DNA of 64,000 bases from Diadema setosum (Eukaryota; Echinodermata; Echinoidea; Diadematoida; Diadematidae), in contig NC_092692.1 of NCBI RefSeq assembly GCF_964275005.1, positions 15,717,006-15,781,005 of the forward strand, given 5' to 3'. This document shows positions 36,656 through 47,256 of this stretch, one piece after another; position 1 is the first letter of the stretch; each line of letters starts with the position of its first letter. The notes beneath the pieces are model-generated. The model was not told the DNA's origin, made no database searches, and saw only the letters and a program-made list of their open reading frames with translations. A program made the position numbers and the translations under genes.

Positions 36656-39638
36656 ATAGACAAAATGTTCCTGATCAAAAAAAGTGAATTAATAGATAAA
36701 ATGAAACGCTGATTCAGTAGGTTAATATGCCACAAATTATTCTAGTCTAATCGCAACGGGGATCTTGCCCGCTTTGCGTTACTACTTTGGGAAAAACCGG
36801 AGGAAGATAACCGCCAAGACACCAAGCATGATGACGATTTGGAGGATTCCGAACTTTGGACCTGTCACCTCACGTTCCTTCGTCGACGCCCGGCCTTGTC
36901 TGGCTTTGTACGGCTTGTAGACACGTTGCCTCACTGTCATGATGTGCTCGCGTGCTCCCGCCCAACGATGGTTGCCAACGAGACGATAGTGGGCGGGGAC
37001 GTAGGGACCGAAGATGTAGTGGTAAGCAAGGACCGGATCAGTTAGAAGTAGCACGAAGAAGGTTGGGCTTGGCGCCGATATCACTGGCGATTTCATCCAA
37101 GTATGGCATGACGTCAATCTGTGATGAACGGCAGGGAGTATTTTCAAACAGTGTATGAACTCGAATGCATTTATACTGATATAAAAAGCAGGGCACACTG
37201 ATGCGTAAGAAGCCCAATATGATGCAGCGTTAATTTATCATGGTGGCAGTGAAATAAATTTTGCCGATGACATATAGTGATGTATGTAAACTAAAATCGT
37301 GCACAACTGAGTATGCACTGTTAATTTTGTGGCAGTGTATAACCTTTATTAGATCAGTGTTTCCCCGATACCAACGTCTGTGGTTGTACTTAAAGAATGC
37401 GCTGTAACGAAAGCAACTCTTTTTTTTTTCTTGCTCCCAAATCACTCATTCATGTCATGAGAATTGATACGGTATGATTGACCTAATGGAGTTCCCTTCC
37501 ATGTTCATTAATTATTAATGCTCTTACTACCTAGAAAAAAAAAATCATTCATTCATATCCAATCCGTACCTGCAATAATATTCATTTAGATAACCCAAGA
37601 ATCCTGGTGGCTCAAAAATCCTTAAGACACAACGGATCTGATGTATAGGCTGCTCTTTTTAATCATCATCTGAAACAATTCAAATCCTTCTTAAAACCTT
37701 TAATAAGAAAGTTATTTATGATGATAGATAAAGATTGTTCGTAGATGAATAGTGGTATTTGTATTTATATAGAAAATATATTGAAATATAACTAAGAAAA
37801 AAATATATAGATAATTTTTTATCCCTTTAGATATGATATTATGATCCCTTTAGATATGATTATATCTTTTGTAAGTAAAATCAAATCATTGTGGTATCTA
37901 AATGAGTTATTTAGTTTGTTTGTAAAATTAAATTTTACTCAGAAAAATCATATTTCACGAAATTCTCTGTGTTATCGATGTATTTTTGTTTCTACGTTGT
38001 ATTCTGAACAAAAAAGGTTGCAGAAATTATTTGAAATTGAAACTCAAAATGAAAACAAAACTGAAACATCATTCATTGTTATCATCGTTATCATTATCGC
38101 AGTCGCCAGTAGCAATAAATGGACGAGTCTGTGATCATTATATACCTCGAGTGTATGACGCGGGGATTTCTTGTAGCGCTTGTCCATGGCCTCCTGTGTG
38201 CGTCTGATGTGCGCCATCATTTGGGCCTTGGTTGGAAGCTGATTCTCACCTGTCGGGAAATAAATGTTTCCGTTCATATAAAAAACGACATTCTTAAAGA
38301 GGGTTCCTCACTGAGCGAAGAATGTTTGCGACGTTGCGAATTTTAGCAAAATTTTGTTTCGTGAAAAGTTGCATTCCAATTCGTACACAGTCTAAGTCAA
38401 AGTCGCAAACAGCTTTCATTTTCAGTTTTTCTTGTCGAAAAAAAAATGTATATTTGCGACGAGTTGCGGCAAGAAATACTGTCTGGAAATTGTATTACAA
38501 CTGTTAACGAACTTGATTGCAACTGTTTATGAACCCTGGAGAAACCGAAGTTTCACAAAGTTCCAAAAAAAAATTCGGCGCTCAGTGAGATCGTCAAAAG
38601 TTATCCCATGTGGACGATGGACATCATTCAAGTCACTGTCAAACGGATTTTCCTCTCTGTATACATTTTGAACAATTATCACCCAGTAGAGCTTATATCA
38701 TCTAAAATTCTAAGCGATTACATAACTGCGATTAATCGCATGTTGGGTCACAATTTAATTGATTGGCAGCACTAGTATGCATCATGACCAAATACAACCA
38801 TAACCAATTTGTTACAAAACAAATAACTTACCATTAGAGAAATCGCAAATCGATCCTTTGTAATCAAGGAAATTACTAGATGTTGAATTCTCGTGGTGTT
38901 TATATCGCTCATATCTTACTGTATTCATCTCTGTGACGTAAGAACAATTTCTTTGATTTATTCATATTTTATACAATATGTTAATCACGTTTCCTTGTTT
39001 CGTGTTTATGTGTGTATATTTCTTTTTGTCATTATATCGTGTGTGTGTTTTTTCTATAGGGCAATCTGCCTATAGTTTTGCTTGATGAACAATTCTTCGA
39101 CTAGTTTCTTAGTTATTTCTTATCAGGAGACTGTTAACTGAAAGCCCCACTTTTTAGCAGTCCCCTCCACATTTCCTGCAATTTTGATTTTGTATTTGTC
39201 ATAAAAGTCATAATATTTATCGTATTTCAGTGGACAGTATTTTCCTTGATTACATTGTTGTACTAATATAGCGTCATTATGTGTATTCATATTCTGGTTT
39301 TTTGCCATTGTATTTTTGTTGGAAATGAAATGAAGGAAACGAAAAGGGAGATTTAGATCAAAACATTGAACAATCTGCTGAAAATGATTTGGGGTAACTA
39401 TTTTGGTAACGGCAGATGGGTACTAGTAACCTTTGAGCACCCTTGTCGCCCAACGCATCTGCTGCTCAGATGCGGGGAATATGGGGCCCAGGGGCTGAAT
39501 CAGACCAAGCACTGCCAAGGTTGGGTGCATATGGTGCGGAGAAAAGACATACCGATACATTTCAACGCGGTTGTCATTGACCGGAAGCACGGGAGAGGAG
39601 AGGAATGGGAAGGAGATCTTGTAGCCTGTTGCCATGAC

Positions 39639-40784
39639 TGTCACACATGTACACATTAGTAGTTATGTACATGTATCAAGGCTGTATGCATGGTTGTTTT
39701 AATGTGTATGTACACAGGTTGACCAAATTAATGGAGAACATTCTATCTGGTATGGATTATAGTACATACAGGCTGACCAGATCAGTGGAGAATTTTCTTG
39801 GTGGTATACAATGTAACTATACAGTACATGCATGTGACAGGAAATACATTATAGCTCACTCAATCTAGAATGATTTCACCCATTCCAGAATGTTCTAGGA
39901 AGTGCTAACATATTTGGCTGAGTGAGGCACTGTCCCTGTAGCCCAATGTAATTGGTAGTTATTTTTGGCAATGATGTTATGCCCATAGTTAGGCAGTGAG
40001 TCATCCAGGATTCCTGGAACTTGGACTTGCTAATATGTTCAAGTGTGTGGCCCCAGGTTGGAGAAAATTACAGAATGTACTAGAAAGGGGTGAATGGATA
40101 TAAAAGCCGGAGAAATTCTGTAGTAGGCAAAGTACCTAACACCACTGCTCTGAGAGTTACGTCACTTCTTGCTCTGAAGCAACTTGTTATAGTCAGTCCT
40201 GTGTCACCTGCTGACCTGTTATGTTTGTGGATACAAGGCCTGGGAGACATTTTGCCTGCAGAGAATTAATTTGCCTACATTGGAGATAGACTCCATATTT
40301 TAATGTCAACGGACATTGCTACGACAAAGCTGTGACGGGCTGGATTCCTAGCTGGACAATATAAAGTCAGTCATCATTTAACGCCTCGACTGGACGTGGT
40401 CGTTATAACGTTGGATTCTGCACATTTCGCTGTGAACATTATACCATGGACATAATATCGTGGATTTTACCCCGGATCTATACCGTGGACTATCGTAACC
40501 TGCGCCTCTGGAGTTACGTCGGAGGAATCATTCATCGGCACGTCAAGGATTATTCATTTGTGCATCGAACATCTTATTTGGACCTTTTCAAAGGATTACC
40601 TGATTTCAGATACGTGTAAGTGATTCCACTACTGATTTAAAATGGCTTTATTGATCATTATTGTACTGATGTGAAAACCGATTACGAGTCTGTACCCACA
40701 ATATCACTGTTAATAAACCGCCTGCTGAACATTAGTTGATTGTTTCTTTTGTGCGATCATTCTCAAGTGATTTTGGTCGTAACA
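39639..40784 (+). mobile_element. Solo LTR of a retrovirus-like (probably Ty3/Gypsy-type) element
   Basis: 1,146 bp with TGT...ACA ends and flanked on both sides by ATGAC (39634-39638 and 40785-40789), the 5-bp target duplication expected of LTR elements. It shows LTR anatomy: a long U3 with two related roughly 50-bp units near 39.72-39.83 kb, a TATA box (TATAAAAG, about 40,100) and a poly(A) signal AATAAA at about 40,712. No internal coding region remains, so it is a fossil left by LTR-LTR recombination. It sits inside an FMO exon. The clean target duplication suggests a fairly young insertion; class assignment is inference. Confidence 0.82.
39883..39900 (+). promoter_or_regulatory. Heat-shock-element-like triplet in the LTR U3
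   Basis: TTCCAGAATGTTCTAGGAA contains TTC-nn-GAA-nn-TTC in perfect register, with a further GAA one base out of phase. This is the HSF trimer-site pattern. It lies about 200 bp upstream of the LTR TATA box. Activity is inferred. Confidence 0.4.
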
Positions 40785-40989
40785 ATGACGACGAGATCGA
40801 TGTTATCCTCCGCGGTGCCGTCTTCGAACACAACTCCGGTCGTGGTGAAGCGACGGATGTTTGGCTTGACAGTGACCAGGCCATTCATGATACAGCCCGG
40901 AAGGTCATCGTTGACGGTTGGGTGAGCGGCAGTGATGGCGAAGTCCGGCTTAAGACCAATAAGTTCATGGTCCACACGTTTCCTAGAAA

Positions 40990-41600
40990 TACGGTGATGG
41001 AGTTACAGCGTCTTTGTCATATGCCATTATGTAGAAAGAGAGAGAGAGAGAGAGAGAGAGTTCCAACGTGGGTGATACTTAGCTATAGTTTAACAAATCA
41101 CTTCACTGCACATAAACCACATAGCACTTGTCAATCCTTATCTTTTCGGAAAAGTAATGAGGCTCGTGTCACCGATTCACCCTAGCCCTGTACACTATGC
41201 TTCTACAACCTGTATGTAAAAGACCCCATTCCACTGACCATCGAAGGCTCATCTGATCCCCAACGTGCAGAAATTTCAGCATTCCGGTGAGATCTGCGCC
41301 GAGAAATGTATCATGTTTGGGGCCTTGTTTCTGGCAAATCCGATAAAAGATCTCAACTCGATCAGGGTCATCGAATGAAAGACTGGTAGCCGTCCGATTA
41401 TGCCAGCCGTATCATTGGCGGCGTCCTATTCATCTAACACTAAATCGACCCTTTCGACAATGGACCGACACCAATCCGATCAATTATCCGACAAAATTTA
41501 TATATTTTGTGTATTACATTGTTATTGTAATTGTATTGGCAAAAATGTGATACTTCTATAGGAAAATGAAGTTCGTTTTCAATTGAATTGATTTGGATTG
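40990..41600. other. Presumed FMO intron / intergenic
   Basis: Upstream of the broken FMO exon. Includes a (GA)n run at 41038-41060. No upstream FMO exon is recognised here. An open stretch of about 75 codons on the minus strand (41.40-41.19 kb) has no recognisable family. Confidence 0.4.
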
Positions 41601-41606
41601 AAAACT

Positions 41607-42640
41607 AGAAATGTCGCTACGGCGACTGGTATGCCTCCGCCATAATGCATGGTTCTCCTTTAAGGTCTATAGAACAATGTCTTGACAATGTGTGACGACA
41701 GTTTCACATAATTGGCTGAATATTAAAATGACAGCTTTGTCATAAATGTGCTTAATGTTGACTTTCCTTGAACTAGGTTTAATTGGATGAATGACTAAAT
41801 TGTCAGAATACAGGTATTTGGGAATTTGAGGATTTTTACTTGACCTCTGACCCTTTTATATGTTTATGTATTGAGTAATTTTCAAGGCATGGAGAAAAAG
41901 TGTAATTTCAGTATTAAATGGTAAACCTGGGCTTTGACCCTTGACCTTTGACCTTAAAATTCCAAAGAGAATCGCTGTTAGGTAGAACATGCATGAATAT
42001 GTAATAAATTTCATGATGATACCTTGAGTTACTGAAATTTAGCACGTACTTTCCCTTGATCTTTGACCTTTTGGCAAGAAACTTCCCACGGAATATATAT
42101 TGGGTAATACATAATATATCAAGTTTCAGGAAAAATCCTGCAGGCATTGCATAAATATGAGGGAAGTACTGATATTTTGAGGAGTTGATCTTGACCTTTG
42201 ACCCAGAACTTTGACCCATGACCCCCAATTCCCTAGATAATCACTGCCAGTCAGAACATGCATATAAGCTAAGTTCCACAAAGATACCTTGAACTATTTG
42301 CGAGATACGGAGAAAAACGTGAAATTCCAACATTTTGACTTGACCTTTGACCCTTGACCTTTGACCTCATGACCTGAAACTCTTCTCTGGAGAATCTTTA
42401 TTTGGTATCACATATAGTACATACATAAACTAAGTTTCAAGAAAATACCTTTAGGCATTGCATGGATATGGGGGAAATCGTGAAATTTTTTGCATTTGAC
42501 CTTGACCTTTTGACCTTTTACCTTGAGCATGTGCACCCAAAAGTTGATAGGCACAACTTCGCCCACTCATACATATATACATGCCAAGTTTCATTTGGAT
42601 ACCTCAAATGGAGGCATTTAAAAAAAAAATGAAAACGAAA
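41607..42640. repeat. TGACCTTTGACC-rich repeat, copy 1
   Basis: Begins near GTATGCCTCCGCCATAATGC. It continues with phrases repeated in the copy at 49.4 kb (GGATGAATGA, CCAAGTTTCAT, GGCATTGCATA) and is studded with TGACCTTTGACC units. The left end ATGCCTCCGCCA is the complement of the right end of copy 2 (TGGCGGAGGCAT), so the full element probably has inverted ends. The right end is truncated here. Confidence 0.75.
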
Positions 42641-43700
42641 CTTACAATGTATAAGTAAAACCCACAAGGTTTCCACTGGGAATGGGTTAATTTTTCAAAA
42701 AGGGATGGGGACTCACAGAGGGAATGCTTTTGATGTTTTAATATACATGTATCATTCAATATGTGATTAAGTTAATGGCTACTGGTGCATGACCACTGAA
42801 AGGCCATTATTTAGAACATTATTTACTGTCCGTAGACAGGGACTGTAAATGTAGATATGAATGACTCTACCTCCATCTATGACGATGGTGAGCAATTAAT
42901 TAACTGCCAGCTACGCAAAATTAACGCAAAAGAGGACAGCCGACTGTCAATTCCTTCGACTGCTCAATTACAAGAAAGAGGGAGATTGCTTTTTTTAAAA
43001 CAGAGCAAAAGGGACAAAAATGAAGACCTTTGCTCTTACACCTATGGCATGGTCGCCATTACATGGTAATTTAATGTGGGGGGGGGGGAGCCTGCGGACC
43101 GATAAGAGCAGGGGTGTTTAAGGGTCAGTGATATCCCCCCTCCCATAACATTAGAAAATGTTCCCAAACCCTTTGATGTATATGTAACTATATAAACTAG
43201 GAACAGTACATCACACTGCGACACCTCAACAGGACTACACAACAGGGAGTAATTAACTGCCTTGCTTGAGACCACAGTTCTCAATGCTAGCAGGTGGATC
43301 TACACTCATAAGAGTCAAGACACGCTTGAGCAGGGAGACTTAGAATATGACGAAAAGTAACGCTGTACAAATTTGGTAAATCATCATTCTTTCTTGGGGG
43401 GGGGGGGGGTGGCACAAGGCAAAAGGCAACCCCTCAGTTCAATATGATTCTCCATACGCACAGGCTTGATGGAAAGCCACACAAGGGAATTACCCTCTGC
43501 ACGGCTGCACTGAATCAAATTATTCCACCCACTCCATCCCGAAAAAAAAAAAACATTTATTCTACTGGTCAAAATGCAAAGTTCATGGCAAACTCATTAT
43601 ATTAGTCTAAATTTTCTCCAACAATTAATCAAGTATTGCACCAAGCTTGGCTATAACACATACCCAAAATCCATCCAATAATTCATAGGGTTAACTATCT
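42641..43700. other. Intergenic, no gene seen
   Basis: Contains G-runs at about 43078-43088 and 43397-43409, and AT-rich sequence. No coding content recognised. Confidence 0.45.
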
Positions 43701-43704
43701 CTTT

Positions 43705-44735
43705 CTTAATAATAATAATAATTGACAGTGCTTATATAGCGCATAACACAAAGTGATAATGTCCATATGCGCTCAAAAAAAAAAATGAAAAGATTATACA
43801 AAGACATACATTTCCAATTACTGTGATGGTATCGAGCTTCATATTTGCTTACACTGTAAACAAGTGCGTTTTTAAGGCAGACTTGAATCTATTTATATCA
43901 GTGATTTGTCTTAATTTCTGAGGTAAATTTCCATAAGATAGGGGCATTAAAAGCAAATGTTCGTTCTCCCTAAAATATGGTTCTTCTGTTTGGAATGACA
44001 AAAAAAAAAATCTTTACTTTTTGAACGAAGGTTCCTCTCTGGTGTGTAAATTTGAATTAGCTCCCTTTGATAATGTGGAGCAAAGATATGGAAACATTAA
44101 AATGCTAATAACAGTATCTTAAACTGAATCCCATTTTTCACTGAAAGCCAGTGTAAGCTTCTCAAAACTGGTGAAATTTGTTCATGTTTCTTGATTTTGG
44201 ATACTACTCGTGCAGAAGAGTTTTGTATTGATTGTAATCTCTGTATCTGTTTGACCGGCAATCCATAAAGCAATCCATTACAAAAATCAAGGTGGCACAT
44301 GACAAAAGCATGAACTAATTGTTCTGCGGTGTGTTTGTCAATGAACTCTCGAATTTTCCCAATTTTGTAAAGTGCGAATGAAGCAGAGCGACATTTTTTG
44401 CGACACGAAATTTTCCATGAGCAATTTATCATCCAAGATTACACCTAAATTTCTGCAAGTGTGTGCTGCATGGATTGTAGTACCATCAAAATCAAGAGAC
44501 TATAGATTCTACTGCCCGAAAACGCGAAGAGATATGGAGACATTCTGTTTTGGCACTGTTCAACTTCAGCCCATTGAGTATCGACCATTCCTTTATCGCT
44601 CTGATACAGGATTCAATCTGTGGGATTACATTCTCAACTTCAGATTTGTTAAAAGCTAAATACAGCTGGGTATCATCGGCATAAAACATCTTTTGAACAC
44701 CAAATGAATTTATTCTCTCATGTATTGTAATTTTT
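43705..44735 (-). mobile_element. LINE fragment (CR1/L2-like), RT C-terminal half and 3' tail
   Basis: On the minus strand, GVQKMFYADDTQLYLAF carries the reverse-transcriptase YADD box. It is followed, after at least one frame change, by NLGVILDDKLLM, then AFVMCHLDFCNGLLYGLP, the IQRLQSIQNSSARVV block and LHWLSVKNGIQFKIL, the usual post-RT end of CR1/L2/jockey-type LINEs. The 3' end is the GCGCTATATAAGCACTGTC motif followed by an (ATT)n tail at about 43.71-43.73 kb. It is 5'-truncated just before YADD, with several frame breaks; a dead copy. Confidence 0.82.
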
Positions 44736-45167
44736 TTTTGTAAGACATTATATCATACTGTGCATGTTTCTACTGAAAGTACATTCACTTTGCCGTTGTA
44801 TCTTGGCTCTGCAAGCAATCTCAATGATAGCAATTAGTGTCACGCTCACAATATCAAGTTCTCGTCTCATCCCAAATGTAAGTAACTCTAAAATGTGCAT
44901 TGTCCACACTGTTTGAAGCACATTCTTAGTCAAGTATTGGCTGCAATCCAGTGCATGTGCTCTATGAATTGAAGATTTCAGTTCCGTCTTTGTTGGCTTT
45001 TTATTCAATCCTTCCTTCCTCTTTTACAGCTGAGCCCTCTGAAACTGCATCAACATTGCTGACATGACGCCATTTTGCAGGGTTAGGTCTTTGAAGTCAC
45101 TTGGCACCTGATTAAGTTAAAGAATGCTCACTTCCACACACTCCTTCTTCAGTCAATACTCCCATGC

Positions 45168-45282
45168 ATGATGTCTGCGATTAGGCAATCAGCTGTAACC
45201 GAGCTGGCCTACAACACCTTCACCTGGCCTAGCAATGACTCCCTCATTACAGACCAATCACCTCCGGTCAGTGGACATAGTA
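45168..45282 (+). CDS. N-terminal coding segment of the 45.6-kb GPCR, cut off by an insertion
   Basis: The 38 codons from ATG 45168 (MMSAIRQSAV..., with an NDS glycosylation sequon and ending SPPVSGHS) lead straight into the GPCR reading frame if the 269-bp element and one target copy are discounted: 115 + 977 bases = 364 codons including the stop. The composition suits an extracellular GPCR N-terminus. As the sequence stands, the frame is interrupted by the element. Confidence 0.6.
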
Positions 45283-45551
45283 CAGGGGCCGCGGAAGCGG
45301 GGGGGCTGGGGGGGCTGCAGCCCCCCACACTTTTGGTTCGTCAAAAAAAAAAAAAAAAAAAAAATCGAAAAAAAAATCAAAGAAAAAAAAAATCACAACA
45401 CTCATGAATTGCAATTTCCAAAGATTCCGGCCTTAGATTCTTCCCGTCTAAGCGGGGGGGGGGGGGGGGGGGGGGGGGTCTTGACCTTGCCACCCCCCCC
45501 CCCCCCGGTCCCGCAGCCCCCCCACACTGAAAAAACGTTCCGCGGCCCCTG
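45283..45551. mobile_element. 269-bp inverted-repeat element inside GPCR coding sequence
   Basis: Terminal inverted repeats are CAGGGGCCGCGGAA and TTCCGCGGCCCCTG. The element is flanked by TAGTA on both sides (45278-45282 and 45552-45556), an apparent 5-bp target duplication; a minimal TA duplication is the alternative. The inside is poly-G, poly-A and poly-C with GGGGGCTGCAG. The ends resemble hAT-type CAGGGG termini, but hAT elements make 8-bp duplications, so the superfamily is open. Confidence 0.82.
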
Positions 45552-45555
45552 TAGT

Positions 45556-46533
45556 ATGACGGTGGTTAGTTACCCGAGGTATGTCCAAATTGTAGCGCTC
45601 ATTGTTGGTATTCCCCTCATTTTCCTGGGAGCGTTTGGAAATCTGGCCACAATCTTTGCCGTAGCAAAGAGCAAACTCCTCAGATCCAACAGCATGAATC
45701 TCTTTGTGGTCAGCCTCAGTGTTTCAGACATCTTATATTGCTCCACAATCCTGCCTGTTCTGATGACTGTCTACGCAGAGAATGCCTGGATTCTGGGACC
45801 GGAGTACTGCAAGGTGCATGCAACATTCCTGTTCACATTCGTCAGAGCGACGCTCATGTGTCTCGCTGCCATCTCGCTGAGTAGATACATGAAGATGCGC
45901 CACGCCGCCGTCTACAGTCGCTACTTCACAAAGTACGCTTTCATCAGCGGGCTCATCCTCATTACATGGCTGCTTCCAGTCATGTTTCTCTTTCCCGCCA
46001 TCACGGGACTCTGGGGAGGCATCGGGTACGAGCCACGAACTCTGACCTGCACCTTCCTGCGGGACAACACTGGCTACAACCGCTTCTTCGTGGTGTCTGC
46101 TCTCATCCTACCGACCGCCTTCATTGTCACCTTCTACCTGCTCATCTTCTGCATGGTCCAGGGCAATCACCGGCGCATCCACCGCCACAACATGCAGCTG
46201 CCGGCAACCACCGCGGCCTCCGGTGAGGCCGGCAGCCAGCGGCGGGTACAGAAGCGGAATGCGCGGGAGGACCTCACCTTCACCCGCATGATGATCGCCA
46301 TCTTCGTCGTCTTCGTCCTGTGCTACATCCCCTACATGTTGACCAACCTGGTGGACCCGGATGTGACCATGCTGGAGCTGCACTTCTTTGCTGGGATGTG
46401 CTGCTGGTTCAGCAGCTGCCTCAACCCCATTCTCTACGTGCACATGAACCGGCAATTCCGCCGGGCCTTCAGCAATCTGGCCCTCTGGCGCACTGAGAGC
46501 ACTCAGTCCGACAACCTTGCCGTGTCACTGTGA
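45556..46533 (+). CDS. Class A GPCR, GPR84/moody/Tre1-like
   Basis: Single-exon, 325 residues from ATG 45556, the first methionine after the inserted element. Seven helices with family landmarks: GN at residues 28-29 (N1.50), LSVSD with D58 (D2.50), C85 at the start of helix 3, SRY at 109-111 in place of DRY, TCTF cysteine in loop 2, CYIPY in helix 6 (no CWxP tryptophan), and NPILY in helix 7 followed by a basic helix-8 stretch. The loop-2 pattern WGGIGYEPRTLTC resembles moody/Tre1/GPR84 receptors, which signal through heterotrimeric G proteins; the ligand is unknown. A longer ORF running back through the element to 45235 is an artefact of its open G/C-rich sequence. The receptor may still be made from this ATG but would lack the original 38-residue N-terminus. 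It lies antisense between the two FMO blocks. Confidence 0.88.
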   Translation: MTVVSYPRYVQIVALIVGIPLIFLGAFGNLATIFAVAKSKLLRSNSMNLFVVSLSVSDILYCSTILPVLMTVYAENAWILGPEYCKVHATFLFTFVRATLMCLAAISLSRYMKMRHAAVYSRYFTKYAFISGLILITWLLPVMFLFPAITGLWGGIGYEPRTLTCTFLRDNTGYNRFFVVSALILPTAFIVTFYLLIFCMVQGNHRRIHRHNMQLPATTAASGEAGSQRRVQKRNAREDLTFTRMMIAIFVVFVLCYIPYMLTNLVDPDVTMLELHFFAGMCCWFSSCLNPILYVHMNRQFRRAFSNLALWRTESTQSDNLAVSL

Positions 46534-46874
46534 CAACTGCATCTGTCTACACACACAACTCTGCACAGCCTTCCTCATCATAGCTCTATGGCGGGGTCTC
46601 CGAGGAATGGCATTTAGCTCATGTTACCAGTACAAAAGCTGACCTGAACTTATCGGTCTTGATTATAGAGCAGTAAAACATTTTATTTTGTTCTGGGGTT
46701 TTGTCTTTTTTTTTTTTTTCATTGCAGGGTGTCATTAGAAAAATGATTTTATCATAAATTTGTTTCATGTCATATTACATCAATGCACTCATCGTCAGAG
46801 ATTATCTCTCTTTTTTTCACTGTGTAGTGTTGTTTTGGCCACGAAATCATGATTTTTTTACAATGTACTTTTAA
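46534..46874. other. GPCR 3' flank
   Basis: Presumed 3' UTR and flank. No canonical AATAAA is obvious in the first 340 bases, and no other gene is seen. Confidence 0.4.
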
Positions 46875-47252
46875 AGGGATATAGCTTTGGTTGAGACTTT
46901 ACTTCAGGTTTCTAACATTTTTTGGTGAGATAATGAGAAAACTCTTATGAAATATGAAAGAACATGTAATTCCATGAGGAATTCAACGTTTACTTGATGA
47001 AAATTGGTTTTGAAATGGCTGAGATGTCCAAAACAGGGCAATCCTAATAAAAAGTGGGACCCACCTTTTCTTACAATCGCTTTGTTTACTTTATTTTTGG
47101 ATGTTTCAGCCATTCCAAACCCAATTTTCATCAAATAAACTTTGAATTCCTCTTAAATGTTATGCTCTGTACTATTTTATAAGTTTTTTTTTTTGTATCT
47201 CGCAAAAAGTTAAAAGTCCAATTCTCATCTCCACCAATACTGTACTATCCCT
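46875..47252. mobile_element. TTAA-flanked foldback element, AGGGATA family
   Basis: TTAA then AGGGATATAG at the left; ACTATCCCT then TTAA at the right (47253-47256). The arms share GGGACCCACC/AATTTTCATCAA-type words in opposite orientation, and the element folds back. 378 bp, no ORF. Confidence 0.8.
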
Positions 47253-47256
47253 TTAA

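Larger units (their letters stand above)
36782..40982 (-). pseudogene. Flavin-containing monooxygenase, C-terminal half, broken
   Basis: Minus-strand exons: 40982-40785 continuing at 39638-39431 (one exon split by a solo LTR), 38249-38146, and 37118-36782. Readable FMO blocks are VDHELIGLKPDF, HPTVNDDLPGCI, FEDGTAEDNIDLVV, MATGYKISFPFL, GLIQPLGPIFPASEQQ, RWATRVLKG, QEAMDKRYKKSPRHTL, FGPYVPAHYRLVG and a hydrophobic C-terminal anchor ending FLRFFPK, typical of microsomal FMOs. Family role is NADPH-dependent oxygenation of N and S in amines and sulfides. Defects seen are a 1,146-bp insertion in the exon, one extra base near 37,055 in the last exon that shifts the frame (exon length 337, not a multiple of 3), and no NADP-binding exon nearby. 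The donor at 39,430 (GTTACT) is weak. Another FMO exon lies at 51.4 kb. Confidence 0.87.

Noticed and set aside
41225-41300. + strand peptide HLIPNVQKFQHSGEI resembling the FMO PGxxxFxG...HS segment
   Set aside because: Wrong strand relative to the FMO pieces, word order not quite that of the family, and too short to distinguish from chance.
41190-41405. Roughly 75-codon open stretch on the minus strand (FYRICQKQGPKHDTFLGADL)
   Set aside because: Bounded by stops, no family recognised, and its length is within chance expectation for the window.
45235-46533. A 432-residue ORF including lysine and proline runs before the GPCR
   Set aside because: The first 107 residues are translation of the inserted inverted-repeat element and its flank in a different frame from the true N-terminal segment; the receptor proper starts at 45556.
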